Numbered from the stretch's first letter, positions 1-11,077 are shown. The stretch: 64,000 nt of DNA from Rhododendron vialii (GCF_030253575.1 NC_080560.1:42361001-42425000), one strand, 5' to 3'. Notes: generated by a model not told the origin, from the sequence alone. Numbers and translations are program-made.

Positions 1-637
1 ATTAGATTGAGCTGATTTTTTACGGGAACTCTTAAAAAAATATTTTACATTTAATGAACGGCTCGGATTATTTGTGTGGGACCCGTGATGGATCCCACCA
101 TAAAATATGTGCACAATCTGTGCACAGATTGTCTGTACCAGTAGCATGGTTCTTTTTTTTTCCAACCACCAGTTTTGAATAATTTATTGGTTTTTCCCAG
201 GCTCACAACATGATCGGAGCTGTTTATTTTTTATATATTGTTGAGAACATTAACTCTGTCAAAAATCATGTTTGATTGTTTATCGTTTGATATGATTTCG
301 TAATGCATTAGTTTTGTAAGAATTGTAACCCATTTGACACACTTTTCTGAAGATCAATGCATTTTGATATCATGTCAAACAATATCCGCTTAACATGATT
401 TTTATCATGATCAATATTATCAACTAGCTCTAAAAATTGAACAGTTCTGATTATTGTTATGGGTCCAACAAGGGCCCAATAATGTTCTAAACTGCACTGC
501 ACTGCACTGGACTGGACTTGTTGGAAGCAAATTGGACGGGATGCCCCCGACGGGGGAGGCTGGATGTGCATTACTTCACCGATCAGAGTCGGGTGGACCG
601 GTGGAGTCGTAGACGAACCATCCCCGAAAATCACAGG

Positions 638-720
<83 letters not shown>

Positions 721-1015
721 GTGTGTGTTCTTCATCTCTCTCTATCACGGCGCCCACGCTATTGATTCTTCGTTCTCTTCATAGATCTACTATGTCGTCA
801 CTCGTTCGTACCCCGCTGCATCTCCTTACGCGTCTTAACTCTTGCCCTCTCCCCTCAGAATCTATTTTTCAATTGTTTAAATTTCAAAAAAAAAAATTGA
901 TAGTACATGCTTCTTCTTTCTTTCTTAATTTTTTTTCCCCCTCTGTGATGATTTTTTGGGGGTAAGTAAATTTTTTTGTAACCATCACAAGAAAGCTCAA
1001 CAAACCTAGGGCATA
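1..1015. other. Gene-free stretch with a microsatellite
   Basis: No exon or transposon ends were recognised. The only clear structure is the compound microsatellite at 643-728. Open frames crossing it read Leu-Ser and Tyr-Ile repeats and are not genes. Confidence 0.5.
643..728. repeat. Compound microsatellite (CT)n(AT)n(GT)n
   Basis: An uninterrupted CT run (643-678) passes into an AT run (679-716) and then a short TG run (717-728). It is probably length-polymorphic. Confidence 0.95.
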
Positions 1016-1185
1016 CCCGAATTGGGTGATGGTGCCGTGCTACGCGCTTCCAAGCCGTCGAATCGTGCATCCGACTGGTCGGATCTCGTCTCGGCTATGA
1101 ATGGCTCTCGATTGTTGGTTGCCGAGATGAGATCCGAGCTGATCCGACGGCTCGGAGGGCTCTTAATAGTTGGTTGTCGAGACGC
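1016..1185. repeat. Palindromic MITE-like repeat, family A, copy 1
   Basis: Two facing arms carry GGATCTCGTCTCGG and CCGAGATGAGATCC around a core reading ATGAATGGCTCTCGAT. Sister copies lie at 19945-20125 and 23945-24150. No target duplication is clear, so the superfamily is left open. Confidence 0.6.
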
Positions 1186-1480
1186 GACCATGATGTTCGG
1201 GCCTCTTATGGATGCCCTTCACTCCACTCTGCATCCTTTCCTTTATGAATGCCTTTCCTTTCGACCTCTGAAAGCCAGTCTTCCACTTGGCCAGCCAAGA
1301 TAGACGAGAGAAGACTACTATGAAAAAGACAATAGTTGGACAGTTACTCAACATAGAAAGACAACAAGGCAGGCACAACGAGGGTGGGCGGAACGATCAG
1401 GCTTCCGCGTAGCATCAGGGACAGCGAGAAGTTTACCCGAAGTCCGGGCATACCCATAGGCAAAACACAATCAAACTATA

Positions 1481-1752
1481 GAGCATCTCCAGCCTTTTGC
1501 CCAAAATTTAACCCAAATTTGAATAAAAAATTGTGCAAAAACTCTATTTGGGTGGGGCATCTCTAATGGAAAAACCCAATCTCTACCCCAAAAAAGGCTT
1601 TCAATGGCAAAATGGTAAATAAGCGGGATAAAGTTGAACCTTAGAAAGAAGGGTAAAGGAAATGGATCAAGGCTTGGATTTTCCCATAAGGGGGGTAGAG
1701 AAATGGGCAGAACTCATTTTGGGTAGAGAAATGGCTATGCCATTGGAGATGA
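1481..1752. mobile_element. PIF/Harbinger-like MITE (degenerate)
   Basis: The left end GAGCATCTCCAGCC and the internal CCAAATTTGA and AAATGGG motifs match the better preserved copies at 7481 and 11078. The right end (near GGAGATGAG) is degraded and no target duplication is clear. Confidence 0.5.
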
Positions 1753-2407
1753 GTTTTTGCTTTTAACTTCTACTCTGCTAAACATCTCCTAACTTCTACT
1801 GAAAATACAAGGAGCAATATTCCAATTTCTACACAACATATTATGCTCATCAGAATAAAGCACTTTGTACCTAGAACAGACCCTACCTCTAAGCAACAAT
1901 GGCTCTCACAAACCAACTCAGAATTACTGCATTTCTGGGAAAATATCCTATCATTCCGTTCAAGCCAAATATATGGTATAAAGCAGTAGCAACCGAGAGC
2001 TTATACAAAGAAGAAGTGAATCCCTAATAGCCCAATCCAGCTCATTATCCCAGCAGTTAGGACACCTTTGAGTCAGATTTCTACCCAGCAAATCATCTCA
2101 AATACATTTCGAGTTAAAAAATTTGTTGTCATTTAACGGAGCTATATTGTGAATAACCTTTGGGCTTGACTTGGTCAAATAATGAAATGGATAGACATGC
2201 ATAGAAAATGGTTTTTGTGGAAGAGGTGCACGTGAACTTTTGGATGTGTGTGTGTGCTGGTGGCTTGACTGGCATATCACATATGTGTAGATATATGTCT
2301 CTTGTTATCTAGGAAGAGACAAGAAAGTAAAGAAAACAGAGAAAAGGAGAATTATTAGGAGTAAAAGGAGAATTTCTTAGATTTCTTGGAATGAGTCAGC
2401 TTTGTAG
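1753..2407. other. Intergenic stretch upstream of the cystatin-like gene
   Basis: No coding exon or transposon end was recognised. It ends at the TATA box of the cystatin-like gene. Confidence 0.4.
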
Positions 2408-2415
2408 TATAAATA
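2408..2415 (+). promoter_or_regulatory. TATA box of the cystatin-like gene
   Basis: A TATAAATA box lies 321 bp before the ATG. The spacing fits a 5'UTR intron: a possible donor (GG|GTATGTGG) lies at 2513 and the acceptor TTGATTAG ends at 2727, one base before the start codon. The leader intron is inferred. Confidence 0.45.
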
Positions 2416-2728
2416 AGAAGAGATTGACAGAGAGCAGAAAAAGAAAAGAAGTTCCCGGAAGAGGAACTGGCTGGTTATATTCTGCGGAGGAGAGCAAATT
2501 AAAAGGAGAAGGGTATGTGGAGGTGTATTTGTAAAATTATGTAAATGTTTAAGGAAGTGGGTTCAATAATTGTTTGGTGATTATGTAGAGTTGGTGGCGT
2601 ACAACAATCAATTTTGTTTATGTTTTGGAAGAGGTGCTTGAGGATCGGGTTACACATCTAGTACTTGTGTACTCGTTTTAACATGATTCATCAGCTGCTT
2701 CTATTGATCTCCTTCCGTTTTGATTAGG

Positions 2729-3525
2729 ATGTCTGATTTTCTTGAACCGGGTCAAACTGCAACTGGGACGAATGATGAAGAAGTCAGACGTACGGAAGTT
2801 AACTTTGGAAAAGATCTATTAGGGGAGGAGAGAAAGAAGAACGAACAGAAGGAGAATTATGATCCACCACCACCACAGCACCATACTTGGTGCTATCTTA
2901 CATCCACGCAACTGCAGGATTACAACAAGAGGTTTGAAGAGAGTGGGGTACGTGAATGTATACATATATTTTGATGTAGAAAAAGGAAGAAAAGAATGTG
3001 TGCATACCTTAACACATGTTGAAGGATTCTCTATTCTTTGATAGCATAGCATGGCTTTGCTTTTATATATCCGCAGGGGTACGATGTTGGGGATGTTCCG
3101 TATGATGCTGTCGATATTCCTATTAAACCAGTTTGCCTGGACAGCCCGAAGCTATTGGAGAGGATGGAAAAGTACTCAAACTTAGCTCTTGAAGAGCACA
3201 ACAGACATAACGTATGTGTGTGTGTGTGTGCTTTTGTTGGATCATTAAATCTTTCCATAATTCCATCCTCACCTCTGCGATCAACTCCTCTTTCTATGTA
3301 TTGGGTCTTACTACTTCTTTCTTGAAATTGTAGGATACAAAGTACGAGTTTGTGAAGGTCCTCAAGGCAACCTTCAGTACAGGTGGTGCTCGGCGCTACT
3401 TCATTACATTTCAGATCAAGGATATGGCTGATCCTGGTTCTCCCACTCTCAACTCATACCGAGCCAGAGTGTACGATGGTTTTAAGAGTGAAACAATCGT
3501 CGAGTTCTGCGCACCTGAACCATAA
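2729..3525 (+). CDS. Cystatin-like domain protein without QxVxG
   Basis: Three coding exons, 2729-2947, 3077-3211 and 3334-3525, join in phase 0 through GT-AG introns into 181 aa. The first ~70 residues are acidic and charged with a Pro run. The C-terminal part has the plant cystatin fold signature: an alpha-helix segment YSNLALEEHNRHN (compare LARFAVxxHN), the strand KYEFVKVLKA, then RYFITFQIKD and SYRARVYDGF, which match the hairpins of phytocystatins. The inhibitory QxVxG loop is replaced by ATFSTGG (residues 130-136). In cystatins that loop and the Pro-Trp loop plug papain-like proteases, so inhibition is doubtful; a protein-binding role of the cystatin/monellin fold is possible. No signal peptide is visible. 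It converges on the protease gene at 5500-8081. The TTG nine bases upstream is in frame but the ATG is preferred. Confidence 0.8.
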
Positions 3526-5284
3526 TCCTATCTACTCCATGGTACTTTTTCCCCTCTATGCACCTTTCGTGAGAGGAAAATCAGTTGAAGCCTACGTGCA
3601 TTTTGTTTGTTGGTGACATTGTTTATTGCTTGTTTGAACACTTCAGGTTTATGGGCAATGTTGTTTGTACCATATGATATTAATAGATATGAAAGGCATT
3701 TGTTCGTTCCTCTAAAAGTTGAATTGTTCTCGGAGCTGAGTGGTTAAAAGATTATATGCAACGAAATTGTGGAATAATATTGTAACTTTCGCAACTTTTT
3801 AGGGCTAAACAATGCAATTAGGACATGTTATGCACATGATGTTTGTTAACCTTTCATTCTTGTGCTGTTTTCAGGTTAGCGCACATTAGCTATATGCTCA
3901 TGGAGGCTTTGAGGTTTATTCTGATTTTATTTGGTCAAATATAAAGTCTGAGTTTCTTTACTTTTTGGTTTTAAAATGCTACCATTGTTAAGTTTAGGGT
4001 GGTTGGTGCTTCCAAACTAATGGTTTAACTATCAATATGACAGGACCATTATCTTCTGTTCATCAAGTACGAGAGCGAAATTTGACGTTTTATAGTGAGC
4101 ATATAAATGGGCTATTTGTCTATGCGTTCCTTGGCTATTGTGAACTCTATATTTTCTCGCGCATTAGAAATGGTTTCTTGTGAAGACTGGTTATTTGGAT
4201 GAAGGCTAAGTTTGGTATCAAAATCTACATGGTGGAGGAGTTTAAGGTGTATCTTGATGGGTTTCGAAGGACAAAATTATGACTTTGTAATATTTTTGGG
4301 TGGGTGGCTCCCAACTCTTTGTCGGAGGACTACTGTTTATATGTAAGTTTCTGTTCCTGGATGAGCAGACCTGTTGCTTATCCTGCTCTCTTTTCCCTCT
4401 CCCCTCGATGTATCCCTGTCGAGCTTTTATAAAATCTTCTTTTACTGAGAAAAAAAAAGGCTAGTTACATAGAACATTTTGTCACATACTGAAGAACATG
4501 ACCGTTCGTGCTGTCCTATAAAACAATGGACCATAAATTATCAAAATAGTTCTCACATTTGTCTTGGCTTACCAGAGAAGTATGATGAACATGCATTTGA
4601 GGTGAATGTGGATTACTTTTATGGGTTGAAACAAACATGCTGATAAAGGGCTTGAACCAATTTTCGATCAATTACATGACAAAAAAATGAACGAAGAATT
4701 GATAAGCCCTTACCGATATTTGGATGAGCTTATTTTCTTACAGGGATTCCTAATTAAAATGTTTCAAACAAATTTAGTGCCTCTGATCATTAGTGTTAAG
4801 CTATAATCGATGTTCGACTGAGCTTATATGCCAAAACAACATTGTTTCATCTCACAATACCGGTTCCTCTGTACCAATGTTTTTCTCCTTTTCCCATGGA
4901 TCCATGTGTTTTGAGCTGTTCATCCGTGTCTTAAAATTTTTCAGTGTTCTAAAAGTTGTCATGTGATCTAACGGTTAAAGATACATGAACAGAGGTATAG
5001 AGGATTTGATTCTGAACTCTAGTGCTCCAAGCCTCCCAAATCATACATTTTCCAAATGCGTCTTGACATTCTCAAACACCATGGTTGATAAATAACTATC
5101 CAAACACGTGTGATATTACAACATCCCACACAATACACAACGGCCTGTTAAAGCCTATGTAGTAACATATTCGATCATTGCAATTAAACGCGTTGCCTGT
5201 GGTTCCAAATCCACAGATAACAAGAGGATGTAGTTCTAATACTGTGGTTTATTTAAGTAACAAACTCATGCATAAATCCGTTCA
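3526..5284. other. Intergenic stretch with a possible retroposon tail
   Basis: It holds the 3' flank of the cystatin-like gene and no recognisable coding exon. Around 4380-4460 the motif ATAAAATCTTCTTTTACTG followed by an A-run resembles the 3' end of plant LINEs; this is a weak call without target duplications. Confidence 0.35.
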
Positions 5285-5392
5285 CATTCTTGAAAGTGGA
5301 ATGGGCATTAGCAAAATCTAAGTCGCAACAACATAAAACATTCTTGAAAGTGGAATGGGCATTAGCAACATACAAATTGCAACAACAGAAAA
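5285..5392. repeat. 54-bp tandem duplication
   Basis: Two copies begin CATTCTTGAAAGTGGAATGG at 5285 and 5339, just beyond the 3' end of the protease gene. Confidence 0.8.
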
Positions 5393-5499
5393 TGAGTTCC
5401 CCTCTCAAGGTACCAGGACATACAAGTTACCAGAACAAGTCCGTCAACCACAAAAATAGAAAAGAAGATCCATTTGAGCTCTTCATCTTGCGATTCTCC

Positions 5500-8081
5500 T
5501 CATGCGCTCCCCTCTCTAGGTTCTACAAAATGAAATATACCTTATGAGTCAGAAAATTTGTGGTTAGTTGCATTCAAATGAATAAATAAAATGATATACA
5601 TATATACAGTACGTGCATGTACATGTATATATATTTACCCTGAATGGAGATACCCTCCAGGTCTGGATAGACAAAATAGATGAAGAGATGTGCTGAGACT
5701 TTGGCAATTCCATTATCCCCCCATTCAGGTCCCCAGGTATTCTGGATCCAATAATAATCTTGACAGTTTTCAGTTCCATATCCAAAAATGACAACTGCAT
5801 GCCCCCCAGCAGTTTTTGCATCATCTTCATCTTTGGCTCCTTGATAAACACCCTTAAAAGAAAGAAAAGACAGGAGTTAAAACATTTTTTCACTCCATCG
5901 AATTTGTTAAGAGCCTTTGTAGACACCAAATTCAATAAACTTGACAATCTCGATCTATTGCCAGAACATTTATGGACCAAGCTTCCAAATAAATTGTGGT
6001 AAAATCCTGTCTCTCTCCCCCAAATTCTCCACCTCCCTCACTGCTAAATTCTTCCCTTCCCCCCGCGTCAGCACCACCACGTCCTTTCTCTTATCAAACC
6101 AGATCACAGTTGGAGAAAAGGAACCCCAATCAAGAAATTGAAAACATAACCGTAATAGCCGGACTCTCAAAAACAGCGAATGAATTGCCAATTGAGTATC
6201 TAAGCTAGAAATTAAATAGAACAATCTAAACCATAAAACAAGCGAATATGAAGATATTAGTTACAAACAATTTTTGTTTTGAAAACATTAGGTGCATATA
6301 CAAATACATACATTTTATGCGGTAAAGGAAAAAATGGTTCTAACAGTGAGGGTGGTGGTGTAATGGTGCCCGTATACTAATTGGTCGAAGATAGGGGATG
6401 CAAAAGGGGGGATTGGCTGTGGCTTACTCTATAGTTTTGTGTGCGTGTGTGTTGTGGACAGGGAAGTAGAGTGGAGTAGGACAGAGGATCCGAAGCCAAT
6501 GCAAGTAATACACAGTAGTTCCTTTAAAATCAACACTAAGTATCATATCATTTGAAATATTATATCTGTAAGGACATGATGTTACAACTTTACCTCCCTA
6601 TGTGGACCGAGAGATTCATATGCTGTTAAAACCCCGACAATCGGCTGTTCGCGAATGATGGGCTGAATATCGAAATCCGGGGAATCCGTCCCTGGCTGCC
6701 TTCTCCTCTTAACCGTATAGTCCTGAAACCTAATACGAGGGGAATCAGGTGGAGTTGGTGTCGAAGTTCGTTGGCCGCAATAGGGGTGGTTAGCCTCCAC
6801 TGCAACTCCACGCTGCTTGATGTACTTGAAGTAAATTTCGGGGGGAGATCCGCGAAAGCCACCCTCGCCTGGTACTGCTCTATAACAATCATGTGGGAAT
6901 GCTTCTTGTGTCTTGTCGATAAGCTCTTGCACGCTCGGGCGCCTAGCGGGATTGTGCGGCCCTCCAAACTTCATTTGCACCGTGGCACTCAAGCATTGAC
7001 CAGTTGCCACAGCTGAACAACTCCCTGAAAAGGAGACCAAAGAACAGAGGCGACTACAATAAATTTTGCTAAATTCATGAGATTCTAAAGAGAAATGAAT
7101 TATAGATGTGTCTTTAACTCTCAACAAAAATACAAGTTCACCACATTACTGCACAAAGTATCTGGATTAGAACCTTTAATTGGCTTTCCAATTCATGGGT
7201 CCGTCTCTCAACCCAATCAGCGCCTCTGTAGATGTATATACATGTACGTACATCGACCGGTTGACTCATGGATCACTTACAGATGGGTTCTAAGTTATTT
7301 AGCCAAGAAAATTTCTCACATGGATCCACACCAATCCGAGTCAGTCAACTTAAATTTAAGCATGTTTTCAAAAGCTTAAGCGAAAAATCACCTCAATCCG
7401 ATACCTATAGCTATAAGTGCTCGATCCAATCATGTTTGCTTGTACAGACTTTTGTTTTAGCCCCAGTTTTAGACCAGTAAGAGCATCTCCAGCCTTGACC
7501 CATTTTAAGACTCAAATTTAAAAATGAGGCAAAAATCATACAAATTTCTCTCCAATCTTTGACCCAAACCCTTCCTCATTTTGGGTTTTACCCATTTTTT
7601 TGTCCAAAGCTGAGACAACTTTTGCCTTGACCCATTTCTCCAACGGCTAGTTAGAGAGAGAGAGAAAGAGGGAGATGTATAAAATTTGGGTTTGATGGTT
7701 GGAGATGTGTCTACTCAAAATGGATTTTTACCCAAAATTTGATTCAAATTTGAGGAAAAATATGGGTGAAGGCTAGAGATGCTCTAACTCGTACTGACGT
7801 GGGATTAGAGATCTCATGAACAACAGAGAGAGAACCGAGAACAAGACAATGAACTTCCATAGTTCCATTACATCATCTCTCTAGTTCTGTTCGATTCTCT
7901 CAAATTCTCATGATTGTTTTTTTCCTGGTGTGCATGTCCACCATGATTGCTTTGTTAAGGTCAAAAAATATTCAAAGCCAATACCATAGCTATACTTACC
8001 AATGCCACCTTGGTTTATTGGCTGCGGAATGATTTCTCGGGGATGAGCAAAGTCCTTGTTCTCCATCTCGACCGTCTCCAT
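5500..8081 (-). CDS. Papain-family (C1A) cysteine protease-like, no propeptide
   Basis: Four exons read on the minus strand, 8081-8000, 7024-6594, 5852-5639 and 5522-5500, with GT-AG borders and compatible phases, giving 249 aa. All four papain catalytic positions are visible: Gln24 (INQGG), Cys30 (GSC), His189 (GGHAVVIFGYG) and Asn209 (YYWIQNTWGPEWGDNG). Middle landmarks are a VQELID segment and EANHPY, both typical of papains. Unusual points: the protein starts only 29 residues before the Cys, so it has no signal peptide and no I29 inhibitory prodomain; the usual CGSCWAFSAV reads IGSCSAVA, so the Cys before GSC is Ile and the WAF triplet is absent; no KDEL or granulin tail. Papains hydrolyse peptide bonds in vacuoles or apoplast after activation; this one would be cytosolic and may be weakly active or inactive. 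A MITE sits in intron 1. Confidence 0.82.
7481..7784. mobile_element. PIF/Harbinger-like MITE, 304 bp
   Basis: Terminal inverted repeats GAGCATCTCCAGCC and GGCTAGAGATGCTC are flanked by TAA on both sides (7478-7480, 7785-7787). A TWA target duplication is the mark of PIF/Harbinger Tourist-like MITEs. It lies in intron 1 of the protease gene and has the same length as the copy at 11078-11381. Confidence 0.85.
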
Positions 8082-8158
8082 GCTGCTTTACTTGCACTTT
8101 CTTCTCTTTTGGAAATGTAGGAGCAACAACAACTGAGAAGCAACAAGAAGAGGAAGAG

Positions 8159-8236
8159 GAAATGAAAACTCAGTTGTGCGGATTGTGTCGGATTTAGGAA
8201 ATGAAAACTCAGTTGTGCGGATTGTGTCTGATGATT
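8159..8236. repeat. 38-bp tandem duplication, protease 5' flank
   Basis: AATGAAAACTCAGTTGTGCG occurs at 8161 and again at 8199. It lies directly upstream of the protease start at 8081, so it may fall in the 5'UTR or core promoter. Confidence 0.8.
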
Positions 8237-8373
8237 TAGTGACTTCCTTTTCTCCGCTAGTTGGGCAAACAGAACTGTTTTATATCGCTACCGTTAGATC
8301 TTTTATTTTTAATCTGGTCCATTGAAATAGAAAGCATCTCCCTGTCCTTTGTGAATTGGTAGGTAGGAGACAT

Positions 8374-8455
8374 CGCGACCGTTAGATCTTTTTCATTGGT
8401 TATATATATATCTCGCGACCGTTAGATCTTTTTCTTTGGTTATATATATATATAT
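8374..8455. repeat. 40-bp tandem duplication, protease 5' flank
   Basis: CGCGACCGTTAGATCTTTTT starts at 8374 and at 8414, each followed by a TA run. A related partial copy lies near 8287 (GCTACCGTTAGATC). Confidence 0.75.
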
Positions 8456-9143
8456 TAATCGGGTCCATCGGTGAAGGAATCGCTTCAGAACCATCTGTGA
8501 AACCATCGCTTCAGGGTTCACTCACCCATCGCACGTCCTCGTCCAGTTCGACGAGCACTCCAACAACTCGTTTAACCCAACAACGACGCCAGCTCCTTCA
8601 AATTTCTACTGCTGGTGCGGGGTATTAATCGGTTACTTCTTGCTTTTTGTTTCGCTTTTGGTGGTGATAAAAAGGGTTTGTTGTTTTAGGGGTTTCATTG
8701 TGAGGTTTTGTTTCTTCTGGAGTAACATGAATACTCAATTTCAGTTCCTCATTGACTGACTGTTTTTTTGTTGAAGTTTTCTTCTCCGGACTTAGATTTT
8801 TGGTTCCTTTGGTCGAAGATCTTAATGCTGAAACTTCAAGCCTTTCCAATTTTGAGATTTTAGGATTTAGGGTTTTCGGCAGGCTTTCAAATTTGGTTCA
8901 ACGAAACGGTGATGTTTTTTGGTTGATTGAGCTTCTGTTAGGCCTAGTTTCACAAATGTGCTAAAACTACTTTTTTGCCTTCACAGAATTTCACAAAATA
9001 CAAGGAGGAAAAAAATACGTTTAATACTTTTAACACATTTGAGAAAATAGGCCTAACTACTGTTGTTCTTTTAGGATAATTCTTGAAGTCAATGGAAGGG
9101 ATAACGGAATGGTGCTGATTCATGGAGGTTTTAAATCGATGAG
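8456..9143. other. Intergenic stretch, possible first exon
   Basis: The stretch 8520-8625 is GC-richer than its surroundings and followed by T-rich sequence, like a 5' exon and intron, but no frame gave a recognisable protein. The remainder is T-rich and unassigned. Confidence 0.25.
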
Positions 9144-9320
9144 ATGAGAACTAGACTAGCAAGGGATTTTTTTTTGATAACCGGATCTCTGGGCCAGTTT
9201 GTGCTTATCTCGACTAATTGTAGAGTCCTAAAGTTAAAGCCCAGGTAAACCCTACTGTGACCCCAAGCTAGACTAGCAAGGGACTCGCCGCCGCTATACT
9301 GGCACCAAGTTCACGCCGAG
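9144..9320 (+). pseudogene. Candidate exon interrupted by a SINE
   Basis: Without the 101-bp SINE and one target copy, an ATG at 9144 opens a short frame (MRTRLARDSPPLYWHQ...) that runs to a donor-like GAG|GTATCT at 9321, with a good acceptor (TTCTTTTAG) near 9075. I do not recognise the peptide. A chance frame is possible. Confidence 0.2.
9167..9267 (-). mobile_element. tRNA-derived SINE, 3' part
   Basis: Read on the minus strand it has AATTAGTCGAGATAAGCAC, CTGGCCCAGAGATCCGGTTA and an A-run tail, the usual 3' end of a plant tRNA-derived SINE family. It is flanked by a perfect 16-bp target duplication CTAGACTAGCAAGGGA (9151-9166 and 9268-9283), proof of target-primed insertion. The tRNA head with A and B boxes is not recognisable, so the copy is 5'-truncated. 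Confidence 0.85.
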
Positions 9321-9617
9321 GTATCTAGACTTGTGTTTCGTACTTACTTCCAAAAAAATGTGTTTAGGGTATTTCAGTATTTTAGTTCTTGATTTGTAAT
9401 TGACTCATGATTTGAATTTCAAAAGTAGGGTTTTGAGACTTTGTTTCTGAGGCTTTTTGGGCTTTTTTGTTTGTTTTTGGTTCTGAGTATTTTATTTGGT
9501 GACAAATTGCAATCCTAATGTAGGGCTACAGACTTTCTTTGTGCGGATATTTTGGTTTAATTGATTATGTTTCTTCAGAAAATCAAACAGAGTATGAACT
9601 GTCTCTGTTTCTACTGT

Positions 9618-10058
9618 GGGAAAATTTCTTTTATATCCCTTCGACTTTGACTTTGACCAAAAATTTATTTTGGTCTTTCACCTTCAATTTCCGCATAAAA
9701 ATACTTCGACTTTCCAATTTTTTTCAATATCATCCTTTAGAAGGAATCCGTTTTCTTTGAGTCCTGCTATAGGGACCGACGGCCACGTCGGGCTGCCTCC
9801 GGCCATCGGACGGCCGATCCAAGCCGTCCAAAAATTCTAAAAAAAAAAAACGAGGGGGCTAACGTGAGAATCAACGGCATCCGATGTGTATAGGGTGCTT
9901 GATCTAAACACAATATTTTCGTGTATATATGTATATATCCCTAAAGGATGACATTGAAAAAAATTGAAAAGTTGAAGTATTTTTATGCTGAAATTGAAAA
10001 GTGAAGGACCAAAATGAATTTTTGATCAAAGTCGAAGGGATATAAGAGAAATTTTCTC
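9618..10058. mobile_element. Mutator-like non-autonomous element, 441 bp
   Basis: Long imperfect terminal inverted repeats of ~115 bp (left from GGGAAAATTTCTTTTATATC; right ending GATATAAGAGAAATTTTCTC) face each other. The flanks TTCTACTGT (9609-9617) and TTCTACTAT (10059-10067) match at 8 of 9 bases, the 9-bp target duplication expected of MULEs. The ~200-bp centre has a GC-rich block (9770-9835) related to one arm of the element at 38136-38435. No transposase. Confidence 0.75.
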
Positions 10059-10163
10059 TTCTACTATTGTTCCTTGGTATTATGTTGGGTAAACATTGGA
10101 GAAGATGGTGGGTGTTGGTTCTTGTTTATTTTTTATGAAATCCACCAGCAACAAACCTATCAG

Positions 10164-10553
10164 CAGGGTCGGCCCAGGCACAAGGCCCAAGACGCTTGGG
10201 CCTTGGGCATTTCAAAAATTCCAAATTTTAGGGACACTCTAATATTTTTACTATTTGAATTTGGATAGAACTTTTTTTAAGCCCAATAGAATGAAAAAAA
10301 TGCCCAATTGATACTTTTGCTTCTAGAAATGCACCACGAGTATATTCAAGTGATACTCATGCGTTTTTGAGATAATATGTAGCCTATTTGGAGACTTTGT
10401 ATTTTGTGTTCGTATGTAATAGTTAGTAAAACTTTATATTGGTTTGGCTTTCTTGTATTGTGATTGTTGTTGTAAAAATTGTTAACTATTAACTCTTTAA
10501 GGACACATTTTTTTATTAGGCCTTAGGCACTTAAAACCCTTGGGCCGACCCTG
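10164..10553. mobile_element. hAT-like non-autonomous element, ~390 bp
   Basis: The ends CAGGGTCGGCCC and GGGCCGACCCTG are inverted and match plant hAT-type termini that begin CAGGG. The interior is AT-rich without a transposase. The 8-bp flanks do not match clearly, so the boundary or the superfamily could be off. Confidence 0.6.
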
Positions 10554-11077
10554 CCAAAGATGACTAAGAAGATCGTTGTTTAGTGGTCTACCTTGATGTT
10601 GGAACACCCTATTAGACTATCATGATAACCTAAACTATATAGCTAGAAGAGGGTTTGTATTTCTTGACGAACATCGAATTTGATGTTGATTTTGTGACCT
10701 AAGTCTATCTCTCACTCTCCACCACCGTTTAAGATTTCTCTTTTATCTCCCAAAACCACCATCCCCACCACCTTCTGCACCACTTAGAGCATTTCCAATC
10801 CTTACCAATTTTACTATCCATACCCAAAATTTGAGTAAAAAACCTAAAAACTCATCTCCAATCTCATACCCATTTGCCTACCCATTTTGAGTTTTACTCA
10901 TTTTCTTACCCAAATTTAGGGAGACTTAAACTCATACCCATTTTTTTCAAATCTTCTTTTCACTCTCATTAATTACAAGTGTGCCACTCACTAATTACAA
11001 GTATGCCATTACATAATAGATTTGCATAAAAATATGGGTTTAGCATTGTTGATACCTTACCCAAATCAAGTGTCTAA

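Noticed and set aside
518-965. Open frames rich in Leu-Ser and Tyr-Ile
   Set aside because: They are translations of the CT and AT microsatellite.
6626-6967. 113-codon frame inside the protease exon 2
   Set aside because: It overlaps the protease coding frame on the same strand in another phase; the splice-consistent frame has the papain motifs.
10164-10553. 8-bp hAT target duplication
   Set aside because: Flanks CCTATCAG and CCAAAGAT do not match; only the terminal repeats support the call.
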